DNA of 6,324 nucleotides from Lachnospiraceae bacterium UBA1683 (GTDB taxonomy: Bacteria > Bacillota > Clostridia > Lachnospirales > Lachnospiraceae). The stretch lies in the NCBI GenBank assembly GCA_002320245.1, contig DCKD01000053.1:1-6324 (forward strand), written 5' to 3'. Under the pieces are notes generated by a model. It worked only from the letters and a program-made list of their open reading frames with translations, had not been told where the DNA came from and did not search any database. The translations under genes and the position numbers were made by a program. Positions 1 to 4,484 of this stretch are shown piece by piece (position 1 is the stretch's first letter; each line of letters starts with the position of its first letter).

Positions 1-41
1 AAAAGATTCATGCGTTTGTCGTGCCATATATCGAGAAATTC

Positions 42-71
42 TTGACAACTGAGCCGCTATAGTGCTATAAT
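42..71 (+). promoter_or_regulatory. Sigma-A type promoter for the secreted-protein unit
   Basis: A perfect -35 box TTGACA (42-47) and a perfect -10 box TATAAT (66-71) are separated by 18 bp. A small inverted repeat TATAG-TG-CTATA (58-69) lies across the spacer and the -10 box and could be an operator half-site pair, though its arms are only 5 bp. The untranslated leader to the next sizeable gene would be about 210 nt, which is long and leaves room for regulation. A second TATAAT at 164-169 has no recognisable -35 partner. Confidence 0.75.
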
Positions 72-218
72 AATTCAATAAATAGTAGTGCCGTAAAATG
101 TGGTAGACAGTTCCCTTAGCGCTTATTATAAGACCGAAAAAATGGAGCATTACCAACATACTCTATAATACGGCATATTTGCCCGGAACATATGATTGTA
201 CTAAGGAGCGTGATACCA

Positions 219-239
219 ATGGAGAGTTTTAAGAATTAA
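219..239 (+). CDS. Possible 6-residue leader peptide (MESFKN)
   Basis: ATG at 219 is preceded by AAGGAG (203-208) at a 10-nt spacing and reads MESFKN before a TAA at 237-239. It sits inside the long 5' leader of the secreted protein gene at 289. An A/T-only inverted repeat (AATTAAA/TTTAATT, about 235-250) follows directly. A translated mini-ORF could couple ribosome passage to downstream expression. So short an ORF with a good Shine-Dalgarno can arise by chance, so this is tentative. Confidence 0.25.
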   Translation: MESFKN

Positions 240-288
240 ATTTTTAATTTGTTCTATGAAATCTAATATATAGAGAGGAGGAATCTTA

Positions 289-915
289 ATGAAAAAGTGT
301 TTCCGTAAACTTATAGCAGTTGTTCTTACCTTAGCAATGACATTATCTACAGGAATCATGACCTATGCCGCCCCCATTGATGAAGCAGAAGATACATCAA
401 TAAGCGAATTGGAACAGTTTCTAAAAAAAGATGATAATGGATTAATAGTATTTGATACAGAAGCTGCTTTATCCGATGGATTTTCTAACGACATTATTAC
501 AGCTGTAGAAGCACAAATTTCAAGCATGAATAGTTTGGTGATTCAAGGAACTGCTTATATAGATGAAAATTATTCGGCAATAATTCTTCTACCAAGCACT
601 CGCGCACGCGGAGAAAGCAAAGTTGTTACACACTGGTACGGTCTTACAGAAGTATATATGAATTCTGATGAAGCTCAAGATTTAATTGACGGACTATCAG
701 CCGCCGGTGATGGTGCAACAATAGGTGGACTTTTAGGATTTCTTCCTGGAAACTTAGGAAGTGTACTTGGTGGAATAGCTGGTATCCTTGGTGTAGGCAC
801 ATTAATTTATAGATGGCAAGTTGAACAGGCGGCTGCTCCTGGTAGAGGAATCATTATGTATATTCAAACTGACTTTGGAACGACCACTCAATCAATTTGG
901 TTTACATCTCAATAA
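289..915 (+). CDS. Secreted protein with Gly-rich hydrophobic segment, function unknown
   Basis: The 208-residue product is not a family I can name. ATG 289 is well supported by GAGGAGG (275-281) seven bases upstream. Residues 1-27 form a classical signal peptide: a Lys/Arg-rich start, a hydrophobic core (about 8-24), and a likely Sec cleavage after TYA at 25-27. Residues 28-110 are acidic and soluble-looking. A motif rich in aromatic residues, THWYGLTEVYMN (114-125), leads into a glycine-rich, uncharged stretch (about 137-173) with several GxxxG-like spacings, able to form one or two membrane-inserting helices. The tail (183-208) looks beta-prone and ends in WFTSQ. There is one Cys, in the signal peptide. 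The gene has its own promoter at 42-71 and is followed 24 nt later by a small two-helix membrane protein and then a strong terminator. A soluble precursor region, a Gly-rich hydrophobic segment and a tiny membrane neighbour would fit a bacteriocin-like or pore-forming protein with an immunity partner. This is inference from layout only; a cell-envelope protein is equally possible. Confidence 0.85.
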   Translation: MKKCFRKLIAVVLTLAMTLSTGIMTYAAPIDEAEDTSISELEQFLKKDDNGLIVFDTEAALSDGFSNDIITAVEAQISSMNSLVIQGTAYIDENYSAIILLPSTRARGESKVVTHWYGLTEVYMNSDEAQDLIDGLSAAGDGATIGGLLGFLPGNLGSVLGGIAGILGVGTLIYRWQVEQAAAPGRGIIMYIQTDFGTTTQSIWFTSQ

Positions 916-939
916 GTTAAGTGGGAGTATACAGCATAT

Positions 940-1104
940 ATGAAAAAATCATTGCGCATTTTGTTCATGCTACTAATTATTCTACTACTGATTTCTAGTT
1001 TTCCAATTAAGCATATATTGGGATATCCAAAAATATCAGATTTGATACGATTAATTGGATTTATTATGCTAATATTCTATATAATCTTTATCAAAAAAAA
1101 ATAA
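940..1104 (+). CDS. Small two-helix membrane protein, possible immunity-type partner
   Basis: A 54-residue ORF begins at ATG 940, with GGGAG (923-927) 12 nt upstream, and ends at TAA 1102-1104. It starts MKKSLR, then has a hydrophobic helix (about 7-22), a short loop with a central Pro/Gly (SFPIKHILGYPKISD, 20-34), a second hydrophobic helix (about 35-51) and a basic tail IKKK. The Lys at both ends predicts an N-in/C-in hairpin in the membrane. It lies 24 nt after the secreted protein gene and just before the terminator, so the two are almost surely co-transcribed. Small basic two-helix proteins often serve as immunity proteins for membrane-active peptides, but no sequence family is recognisable and the role is inferred from position. 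Confidence 0.65.
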   Translation: MKKSLRILFMLLIILLLISSFPIKHILGYPKISDLIRLIGFIMLIFYIIFIKKK

Positions 1105-1120
1105 AGACTTAAAGTATTAA

Positions 1121-1161
1121 ACAGTAAAAAGGCAGGAAGTACCTGCCTTTTTACTGTTTTT
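1121..1161 (+). terminator. Strong intrinsic terminator, 16-bp perfect stem
   Basis: The left arm 1121-1136 (ACAGTAAAAAGGCAGG) and the right arm 1142-1157 (CCTGCCTTTTTACTGT) are perfectly complementary around a 5-nt loop (AAGTA). Four further T residues follow (1158-1161). It ends the unit of the secreted protein and the small membrane protein. It also marks the border between the AT-rich region on the left and the decayed transposon region on the right. Confidence 0.92.
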
Positions 1162-1232
1162 GCAGAAGAAAAATATAATAGTCCTCCTGCATGATTAGCG
1201 GATACAGCTTGTTTCCACGCCTTTTTCTATGA

Positions 1233-1445
1233 TATAATAATCAACGTTGTAGCATACAGGCGGAAGGAAGCTTTGCAAACATCAAAGAGGATATGGAATT
1301 CAGGCGATATTTATATCGAGGGAAAGCAAATGTAATCGCCCAGAGTATCCTGCTGGCGATTGGGTATAACATGAATAAACTTCATCATAAAATTCAGGCG
1401 GGAAGGACAGGTCGGCATTTATTCCCACTCAAACAAACTGCCTGA
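1233..1445 (+). pseudogene. IS1182-family transposase, C-terminal remnant
   Basis: The frame starting at 1233 reads 70 codons to TGA 1443-1445. The segment SIQAEGSFANIKEDMEFRRY, then the LYRGKANV and NMNKLHHKIQAGRTG stretches, match the well-known C-terminal end of IS1182-type DDE transposases (SIQ-EG-F---KED---RR-L--RGK...N-NKLH-KIQ). The intact enzyme is several hundred residues long, so only roughly the last tenth to sixth remains. A TGA at 1230-1232 closes the frame upstream, there is no start codon or ribosome binding site, and I cannot follow homology further upstream. No terminal inverted repeat could be identified. This is a dead fragment showing that an insertion sequence once occupied the site. 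Confidence 0.88.
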
Positions 1446-1606
1446 TTTTGACAGGTAAAAGAGAATCCTGAAAGCGAACCTTTTTCCGTAAAAGTTTTTT
1501 TGCGGAAACGGAATAAATGAAGAGAACATTTTGGCTCAAAAATGGCAAAAAGATGCTGCCGCATCTATGATTTCCTAATTAACACCAAGGAAATGAATCC
1601 CTGCAG
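1446..1606. other. Non-coding stretch after the transposase remnant, no clear function
   Basis: I see no gene here. A weak dyad TTTCCG (1483-1488) / CGGAAA (1503-1508) encloses a T-rich 14-nt loop. It is too weak to call a terminator. The stretch presumably holds the remains of the insertion-sequence end and the lost 5' part of the following HTH reading frame. Confidence 0.4.
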
Positions 1607-1831
1607 ATGTGTTTTTGCTGGGATGAAGCAGAAGTGCTGCGCAGAAGAACCAGGAAGGCGGGCGCAAAGAGGAGGCGGACGAAACGGGCGGGAATCACGG
1701 CAAGGGAAGTACGGCGGTGGATGGACGCAACTTCCGGAGAGGAAGTCGCTGATGCAATGGGAATCAGCAGGAGCACGCTGTACCGCAGGCTGCGTGAAGC
1801 GGAGAAGGAAGGAGAGGAACGGATATGGTAG
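1607..1831 (+). CDS. Small helix-turn-helix protein or 3' fragment of one
   Basis: The frame open from 1583 to TAG 1829-1831 encodes a very basic segment (RRRTRKAGAKRRRTKRAG, about residues 12-29), then GITAREVRRWMDATSGEEVADAMGISRSTLYRRLREAEKEGEERIW in two joined pieces: a first helix (30-40) and a canonical HTH (about 43-65, with GEEVADAMGIS and STLYRRL as the two DNA-reading helices). This resembles the Fis/HTH_7-type module at the C-terminal end of serine resolvases as well as free-standing small HTH proteins. The ATG at 1607 has no Shine-Dalgarno at a proper distance (AAGGAA at 1587-1592 is 14 nt away), and the first ten residues look arbitrary. I therefore regard it as probably a 5'-truncated gene. 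The overlapping frame beginning at 1542 lacks any protein-like pattern. Its last codons run into a leader copy shared with the zinc-ribbon gene at 4043. Confidence 0.5.
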   Translation: MCFCWDEAEVLRRRTRKAGAKRRRTKRAGITAREVRRWMDATSGEEVADAMGISRSTLYRRLREAEKEGEERIW

Positions 1832-1842
1832 ATTCCTTTTTT
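1815..1842 (+). terminator. Weak terminator-like hairpin, degenerate copy of the 3984-4019 element
   Basis: AGGAA (1815-1819) pairs with TTCCT (1833-1837), extendable outward by A-T and G-U pairs, and a run of six T (1837-1842) follows. The position and the sequence after it (TTTTTTGATGCAAG, then GTGAGAGAGG) match the hairpin and leader in front of the zinc-ribbon gene at 4043. The left arm is overlapped by the end of the HTH reading frame. Confidence 0.4.
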
Positions 1843-1867
1843 GATGCAAGTGAGAGAGGTGAATACA

Positions 1868-1981
1868 ATGAGAAAGTGCGAAAATGTAATGATTGAGGTT
1901 GGACTCCGAGAAAAAGAAGTCTATTGTAAAATAGCATACGCCACATTTGTCAAAATCAGAAAAAAACTGTACCTAAAGTAA
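1868..1981 (+). pseudogene. Degenerate duplicate of the zinc-ribbon gene at 4043
   Basis: ATG 1868 opens a 37-codon frame starting MRKCENVMIEVG and ending at TAA 1979-1981. The intact gene at 4043 starts MRKCERCGNVMVED: the first five residues are identical, three codons (RCG) are missing, and NVM is shared. The duplicate thereby loses the second Cys of the first CxxC, has no second CxxC, and ends at 37 instead of 84 residues. The leader is also shared: GTGAGAGAGG followed by a short A-rich stretch and the same ACAATGAGAAAGTG start. This is a decayed paralogue carried together with its own 5' leader, so the duplication involved leader plus gene. Confidence 0.7.
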
Positions 1982-1983
1982 CC

Positions 1984-2012
1984 TAGACATACCATTTCCG
2001 GGGTGGTATGAT
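1984..2012 (+). promoter_or_regulatory. Promoter-like site with operator-like palindrome in the spacer
   Basis: TAGACA (1984-1989) and TATGAT (2007-2012) stand 17 bp apart, a plausible -35/-10 pair. A perfect 7-bp inverted repeat, CATACCA (1988-1994) and TGGTATG (2004-2010), fills the spacer and overlaps both boxes, which is the usual geometry of a repressor operator. A terminator (2041-2073) follows within about 60 nt and there is no gene between, so the target gene has probably been lost or the product is a very short RNA. Confidence 0.45.
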
Positions 2013-2040
2013 AGAATTGTAAAAAGAATAAGGAAACGGG

Positions 2041-2073
2041 AAGGAATCTGACGGAAGTGAGGATTCCTTTTTT
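2041..2073 (+). terminator. Intrinsic terminator
   Basis: AAGGAATC (2041-2048) pairs with GATTCCTT (2062-2069) around a 13-nt loop, followed by a T run to 2073. Its arms and T tract resemble the hairpins at 3984-4019 and 4505-4543, so all may derive from one element. It isolates the HTH-gene promoter at 2111 from upstream transcription. Confidence 0.75.
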
Positions 2074-2110
2074 CGTGGAGAGACAAGGGTAAATCTTTGC
2101 AAAAATACAG

Positions 2111-2139
2111 TTGACAATGTGCGCAGAGCGTGATATTAT
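2111..2139 (+). promoter_or_regulatory. Sigma-A type promoter for the XRE-type gene
   Basis: TTGACA (2111-2116), a 17-bp spacer and TATTAT (2134-2139) form a near-consensus promoter. Transcription would begin near 2146, giving a leader of about 43 nt before ATG 2189. No long dyad is visible over the promoter. Confidence 0.8.
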
Positions 2140-2188
2140 AAATATAAAGAAAAAACACAATGCGAATTATCAAAGGGAGGTGGATGCT

Positions 2189-2575
2189 ATGGATAAGAGA
2201 GAGCAACTGATTAAGTTACGGGAGGACACGGGATTGAACCGACGGCAATTTTCAGAATACTTCCGTATCCCGCTCCGGACACTTCAGGATTGGGAGTCGG
2301 GAAACAGACAGATGCCGGACTATCTGTTGAGATTGATGGTATACAATATTGCAAATGAGTTAAAAGAGGATCCGGGGATATTCAGGAAATGGAAGGAGGA
2401 AGATAAACGCAGGAGGAAAGAAATACGTCTTTTGGAAAAGGGAATACCGATAGAGGAAAAAACCCAGATACCAGATCCCGCCAGCCAAGCTGAGAGGCTC
2501 AGCAGATATGCAGAGCTGTTGGATCAATTAGGCTCAGACAGGATCAAAAACAAGAAACCGAAAAGAGAGGATTGA
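2189..2575 (+). CDS. XRE/Cro-type helix-turn-helix protein
   Basis: A 128-residue probable DNA-binding regulator. ATG 2189 is chosen because GGGAGG (2175-2180) lies 8 nt upstream and the protein-like sequence begins there; the frame could open at TTG 2111, but that lies in the -35 box. Residues 5-55 form a Cro/CI-type HTH: LIKLREDTGLNRRQFSEYFR, then IPLRTLQDWESGNRQMPDYL, with the typical R-QFSEYF second helix and the TLQDWE recognition helix. Residues 56-85 are highly charged (KWKEEDKRRRKEIRLLEKG) and probably helical. The tail is hydrophilic and ends KNKKPKRED. This is larger than a bare XRE domain; the C-terminal half has no domain I recognise. The TGA stop overlaps the first base of the AAC preceding palindrome copy A, and the TnpV gene follows 35 nt later, so the two are probably co-transcribed from the 2111 promoter. 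Whether it controls that promoter or another gene cannot be seen. Confidence 0.85.
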   Translation: MDKREQLIKLREDTGLNRRQFSEYFRIPLRTLQDWESGNRQMPDYLLRLMVYNIANELKEDPGIFRKWKEEDKRRRKEIRLLEKGIPIEEKTQIPDPASQAERLSRYAELLDQLGSDRIKNKKPKRED

Positions 2576-2577
2576 AC

Positions 2578-2594
2578 GTACCGGAATTCGGTAC
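2578..2594. repeat. Palindromic repeat, copy A
   Basis: GTACCG-GAATT-CGGTAC, with perfect 6-bp arms and a 5-nt centre. It is preceded by AAC, whose first A is the last base of the TGA stop of the XRE-type gene. The Shine-Dalgarno of the TnpV gene (AGGAAGG, 2595-2601) begins immediately after it. In mRNA it would be a short hairpin between a stop codon and the next ribosome binding site. Confidence 0.9.
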
Positions 2595-2610
2595 AGGAAG
2601 GAAAAGTATA

Positions 2611-3048
2611 ATGGATCAGATGGGAGCGATGGAAGGAGACGGCATGATGGGACAGGAAAGAAATATGGAGGAAGAGCAGGACATCGTGGGGCAAGGCATT
2701 GCACAGTTGGATTACATTGAATGCGGGGAATTTTTGATTCCCAATCTCACGATGAAAAAGGTAGATGGATACATTGGCAAATATGGGATGATGCGGAAAC
2801 GGTTCCTACAGGAACACCGTTCCTCCCAGTTTCAGGGAATGGTGCTGATGGATGAAATGAACGAACATCTGGTGGAGATAGAGAGACAGGCAGAGGAACG
2901 GATGGATATGCTCGAGAAACAGATGAAGGAAGCGGAGGGCGTAACGGAGGAACTGAAAAGCAGAGAACAGATGGAATGGGTCAGAAAAATGAACAGCATC
3001 CATAACCGGGCGGAAGAGATCGTATTGAATGAAATCATTTATGTGTAG
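2611..3048 (+). CDS. tnpV: TnpV-family transposon-associated protein
   Basis: A 145-residue protein. ATG 2611 has AGGAAGG (2595-2601) 9 nt upstream; a TTG at 2572 in the same frame is rejected because it lies before that site and would translate palindrome A. The TnpV pattern is clear from residue 35 on: YIECGEFLIPNL (35-46), IGKYGMMRKRFLQEHR (55-70), MNEHLVEIERQAEERM (83-98), EGVTEELKSREQMEWVRKMN (109-128), SIHNRAEEIVLNEIIYV (129-145). The family is known from transposons and conjugative elements of Firmicutes and has no proven biochemical role. The first 32 residues are Met/Glu/Gly-rich and look like a non-conserved extension, with several internal Met that could be alternative starts. The gene is framed by palindrome copies A (35 nt before the start) and B (25 nt after the stop), which is the clearest one-gene cassette in the window. 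Confidence 0.9.
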   Translation: MDQMGAMEGDGMMGQERNMEEEQDIVGQGIAQLDYIECGEFLIPNLTMKKVDGYIGKYGMMRKRFLQEHRSSQFQGMVLMDEMNEHLVEIERQAEERMDMLEKQMKEAEGVTEELKSREQMEWVRKMNSIHNRAEEIVLNEIIYV

Positions 3049-3071
3049 GGCGAAAAATGAACGTGACATAA

Positions 3072-3956
3072 ACGTACCGAATTCCGGTACACCCGAGTAG
3101 AAACAAAGAATGGAGTACAAATAAAACCGATGCAGACAAGACGGATGTATCAGGGACAACATCTGTAATTAAAGATACCGTTGAGATTACGGTGGTTGAT
3201 AAAGATAAGGCAGAGGAGCTGGTAGAGGACGGTTCTGCGGTAATCGGTGATGACAACAAAGTTACCGTAAAGGACGATAAGGAAACTGCGGAAAACGATA
3301 AAAAGTCTGACACAGACAAGAAAGCGGATTCAGATAAGAAAACGGAAGATAAAAAAGAAACAGCATCATCCGATTCAAAGAAAGCGGATAATAAAACAAC
3401 TGCAAGCACCAGTGACAAAGGCAGCTCATCAAAATCAGATAGCGGTGCAGACCAAAATAAGAATCCGGGGAACTCAAAGCCATCTTCCGGAAGTAACAGT
3501 GCAACACAGAAACCATCCAGTGGGGATAACAACAGTGGAAACACCAACAATGGCGGGAATACATCCAAACCGTCAGTACCGTCACATACACATAACTGGG
3601 TAGAACGGACACACACCGTCCATCACGAGGCAACAGGACATAATGAGCAGTATGTGGTGAGCGAGGCTTGGGATGAGCCAGTGAGTGAACCAGTTTATGA
3701 AATGGAATTGCATTGGTATTGTAATCAATGTGGCGAGGATATAACAGAAAACCCTGTTGCCCATAATGAAAAACACTTATTAAATTATGAACCGGGAGGA
3801 TACCACTCCTCTTATATCCAGGTGCAAACAGGAACAAATACATATACAGTGCATCACGATGCAGTATATGGCACACGCTGGGTACAGGACAGTGCAGCAT
3901 GGGACGAGACGGTAAGCGATGGATACACGTGCAGTGGATGTGGTGCAATAAAATAA
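3072..3956 (+). pseudogene. 5'-truncated Lys/Ser-rich surface or lipoprotein with two CxxC modules
   Basis: The frame is open from just after TAA 3069-3071 to TAA 3954-3956. The coding-like sequence begins near 3108 (EWSTNKTDADKTDVSG). No ATG or usable Shine-Dalgarno exists; the first alternative start is GTG 3192, without a binding site. Counted from that GTG (254 residues), there is a short segment (1-27) resembling VDKDKAEELVEDGSAVIGD-type repeats of secreted proteins, a Lys/Asp/Ser low-complexity linker (28-129), and a C-terminal half in which a unit occurs twice: TVHHEA...EAWDE...CNQC (142-180) and TVHHDA...AAWDE...CSGC (219-250). Each copy ends in CxxC-G, suggesting a zinc-ribbon or redox-like knuckle. 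The linker would normally follow a signal peptide or lipobox at a cell-wall surface; that signal is absent. The break coincides with palindrome B, so the 5' end appears to have been removed there. If GTG 3192 is used, the product would stay in the cytoplasm. Function unknown. Confidence 0.7.
3074..3090. repeat. Palindromic repeat, copy B
   Basis: GTACCG-AATTC-CGGTAC, with perfect 6-bp arms, preceded by AAC (3071-3073). It follows the TnpV stop by 22 nt and lies directly at the broken 5' end of the Lys/Ser-rich protein gene, whose open frame even continues through the palindrome. Confidence 0.9.
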
Positions 3957-3959
3957 GGG

Positions 3960-4020
3960 AACGTACCGAATTTCGGTACATCAAAGAGGAATCATCAGAG
4001 GATGGTTCCTCTTTTGATAC
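3960..4020. repeat. 61-nt repeat unit, first copy (contains palindrome C)
   Basis: It matches 4485-4545 at 57 of 61 positions; differences fall at unit positions 10, 18, 26 and 52. It begins AAC, contains palindrome C at 3963-3979 (GTACCG-AATTT-CGGTAC, perfect arms), and ends with a hairpin described separately. It starts three bases after the stop codon of the Lys/Ser-rich gene. The unit thus combines two different hairpins in tandem. Confidence 0.9.
3981..4019 (+). terminator. Terminator-like hairpin before the zinc-ribbon gene
   Basis: ATCAAAGAGGAA (3981-3992) pairs with TTCCTCTTTTGAT (4007-4019) with a single bulged base, around a 14-nt loop. The T run is inside the right arm rather than after it, so termination efficiency is uncertain. 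It lies 23 nt upstream of ATG 4043. It could end the upstream transcript, or act as a leader structure, because the only ribosome binding site of the next gene lies just after it. Confidence 0.6.
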
Positions 4021-4042
4021 AGGTGAGAGAGGAGAAAAAACA

Positions 4043-4297
4043 ATGAGAAAGTGTGAAAGATGTGGAAACGTGATGGTTGAGGACAAAAATATAGAAATAA
4101 CAGGTGGTGCAGATAAATTTACGATTGGATACATGGGACAGTCAAAGATAGGACGGTTTTTGAATATCCCGGAGTACGAGAAGACACCTAAAGTAGCGAT
4201 ATGTAAATTTTGTGGTAAGGTAGAATTGTTTTTTGACGAAAAAACAATTCAAGAGATAAAAGGCATTATGTTGAAAGAAAAACATGTGGGAGATTAG
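4043..4297 (+). CDS. Small double-CxxC zinc-ribbon protein
   Basis: An 84-residue protein. ATG 4043 has AGAGGAG (4028-4034) 8 nt upstream; the frame extends further upstream but would then translate the 61-nt repeat. The first pair CERC (4-7) and the second pair CKFC (54-57), each followed by G, form a likely zinc-binding four-Cys site. Between them lies a polar segment with EITGGADKFTIG (18-29) and a PEYEKTPK turn (43-50). The end is a charged helix (about 66-82). The spacing and size suit a small zinc ribbon; whether it binds nucleic acid, protein or is a sensor is not visible. It sits in the cassette between palindromes C and D. A decayed duplicate with the same leader lies at 1868, so the gene and its leader move or duplicate together. 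No promoter is visible between the hairpin and the gene, so its expression probably depends on read-through. Confidence 0.82.
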   Translation: MRKCERCGNVMVEDKNIEITGGADKFTIGYMGQSKIGRFLNIPEYEKTPKVAICKFCGKVELFFDEKTIQEIKGIMLKEKHVGD

Positions 4298-4326
4298 TTG
4301 CACCTTATAAAAAGGTGTGATATAAT
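4298..4326 (+). promoter_or_regulatory. Promoter of a short transcript, directly after the zinc-ribbon stop
   Basis: TTGCAC (4298-4303), a 17-bp spacer and perfect TATAAT (4321-4326). The -35 box starts at the base after the TAG stop. An inverted repeat GCACCTT (4300-4306) / AAGGTGT (4312-4318) with one end mismatch lies inside the spacer and could be an operator. Transcription would start near 4333. Confidence 0.7.
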
Positions 4327-4360
4327 TCTGACCCGTAAAAACAAAGAGCAGAGTAGAGAT

Positions 4361-4453
4361 ATGTGCGTTAAGTGCTGGATGGACGGGGAGTTGCCAGACG
4401 GACGAAGAGTGAAAGCTTGCGGTACACATCTCGCATCCCGCTGCTGCACATAG
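4361..4453 (+). CDS. Possible 30-residue Cys-rich peptide
   Basis: ATG 4361 to TAG 4451-4453 encodes a 30-residue peptide with Cys at 2, 5, 20, 28 and 29 and His at 23; it begins MCVKCWMDGELPDGRR and ends ASRCCT. CxxC near the N-terminus plus later Cys/His could bind a metal ion. The upstream sequence (GCAGAGTAGAG) is only a weak Shine-Dalgarno. It lies within the short transcription unit, and both its start and its end fall within a 7-bp complementary pair, so the ORF may be an accidental reading of a structured RNA. I do not recognise the peptide. Confidence 0.35.
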   Translation: MCVKCWMDGELPDGRRVKACGTHLASRCCT

Positions 4454-4484
4454 GCAGATATGTTAAGAAATGACAAGTAAATAT

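Noticed and set aside
1479..1511. Terminator after the IS1182 remnant
   Set aside because: The stem is only 6 bp, the loop is 14 nt and no T run follows the right arm.
1542..1844. Forward 100-codon frame starting MAKRCC
   Set aside because: Composition is random (Gly/Arg-rich from purine-rich DNA) and it overlaps the frame that carries a clear HTH motif.
2572..2610. Upstream TTG start for the TnpV gene
   Set aside because: It would translate palindrome A (VPEFGT) and precedes the good Shine-Dalgarno at 2595-2601, which serves ATG 2611.
3035..3616. Antisense 193-codon frame rich in Ser/Leu/Phe
   Set aside because: It is the mirror of the Lys/Asp/Ser repeats of the forward gene and spans palindrome B; no start signals.
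3899..4042. Upstream extension of the zinc-ribbon gene
   Set aside because: It would translate through the end of another gene, the palindrome and the hairpin; ATG 4043 has its own ribosome binding site.
3262..4134. Long antisense reading frame of 290 codons opposite the CxxC-module and zinc-ribbon genes
   Set aside because: The product is His/Cys/Tyr-rich without domain pattern, has no ribosome binding site, crosses two forward genes and the repeat, and is the reverse reading of a low-complexity Lys/Ser segment.
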